Assembly: GCA_030824835.1 (NCBI GenBank) | Contig: JAPJRA010000254.1 | Coordinates: forward strand, 1 to 6,082 | Direction of reading: 5' to 3' | DNA: 6,082 nucleotides | Source of the DNA: Geminicoccaceae bacterium | GTDB lineage: Bacteria > Pseudomonadota > Alphaproteobacteria > Geminicoccales > Geminicoccaceae | Shown here: piece by piece, positions 6,046 to 6,082 of the stretch | Layout: each line of letters opens with the position of its first letter | Position numbering within the stretch: the first letter of the stretch is position 1 | The notes under the pieces: generated by a model | Told to the model about the DNA's origin: nothing | Databases searched by the model: none | The model's input: only the letters and a program-made list of their open reading frames with translations | Translations under genes and position numbers: made by a program

Positions 6046-6073
6046 CGTGCACGCCCTGCTGCAGGCGCGCACG
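6046..6073 (+). terminator. GC-rich hairpin after pgk, possible terminator
   Basis: Bases 6046-6055 pair with 6064-6073 through ten positions, with one A-C mismatch (6051 with 6068) and an 8-nt loop. The hairpin starts 20 nt after the pgk stop, where a terminator would be expected. No T-run follows before the window ends. A + strand frame here (ALVVHVHALLQARTVLD) reads like protein, so the bases could also belong to the start of the next gene. Apart from this, 6027-6082 holds nothing I can support. Confidence 0.3.
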
Positions 6074-6082
6074 GTCCTCGAC

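Overview
The window is very GC-rich and has the codon use and gene content of an alphaproteobacterium, possibly of the Rhodospirillales or a related group. This placement rests on the style of the phosphoglycerate kinase and on the pairing of plcP-like, btaA and btaB genes, and I could not test it by search. No RNA genes, insertion sequences, CRISPR arrays or phage genes are visible.

Layout: (1) Bases 1-96 may hold the last codons of an upstream + strand gene. (2) Bases 178-2841 carry a compact + strand three-gene cluster: an LpxH/PlcP-type metallophosphoesterase, BtaA and BtaB. The gaps are 34 bp and then a 1-base stop/start overlap. (3) A minus-strand gene, 4498-2846, converges on btaB with only 4 bp between the stop codons. 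It encodes a 550-residue beta-propeller-like protein of the choice-of-anchor I family with an N-terminal export or anchor segment. (4) Bases 4499-4826 form a 328-bp divergent intergenic region, AT-rich in the middle and carrying several short repeats. (5) pgk (4827-6026) encodes a complete phosphoglycerate kinase. (6) The last 56 bases hold a GC-rich hairpin and no gene I can support.

The + strand cluster makes sense as a lipid-remodelling unit. A PlcP-type phospholipase C would release diacylglycerol from phospholipids. BtaA would add the homoserine moiety from S-adenosylmethionine, and BtaB would trimethylate it to give the phosphorus-free betaine lipid DGTS. In characterised alphaproteobacteria this pathway is switched on by phosphate limitation. 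PhoB-like CNGTCAY repeats lie upstream of the first gene, but the match is degenerate. The choice-of-anchor I gene and pgk have no obvious functional link to this pathway.

Nothing here is clearly a new system. The points most worth checking are the complete plcP-btaA-btaB operon with its possible Pho box, and the repeat-rich intergenic region between the choice-of-anchor I gene and pgk.
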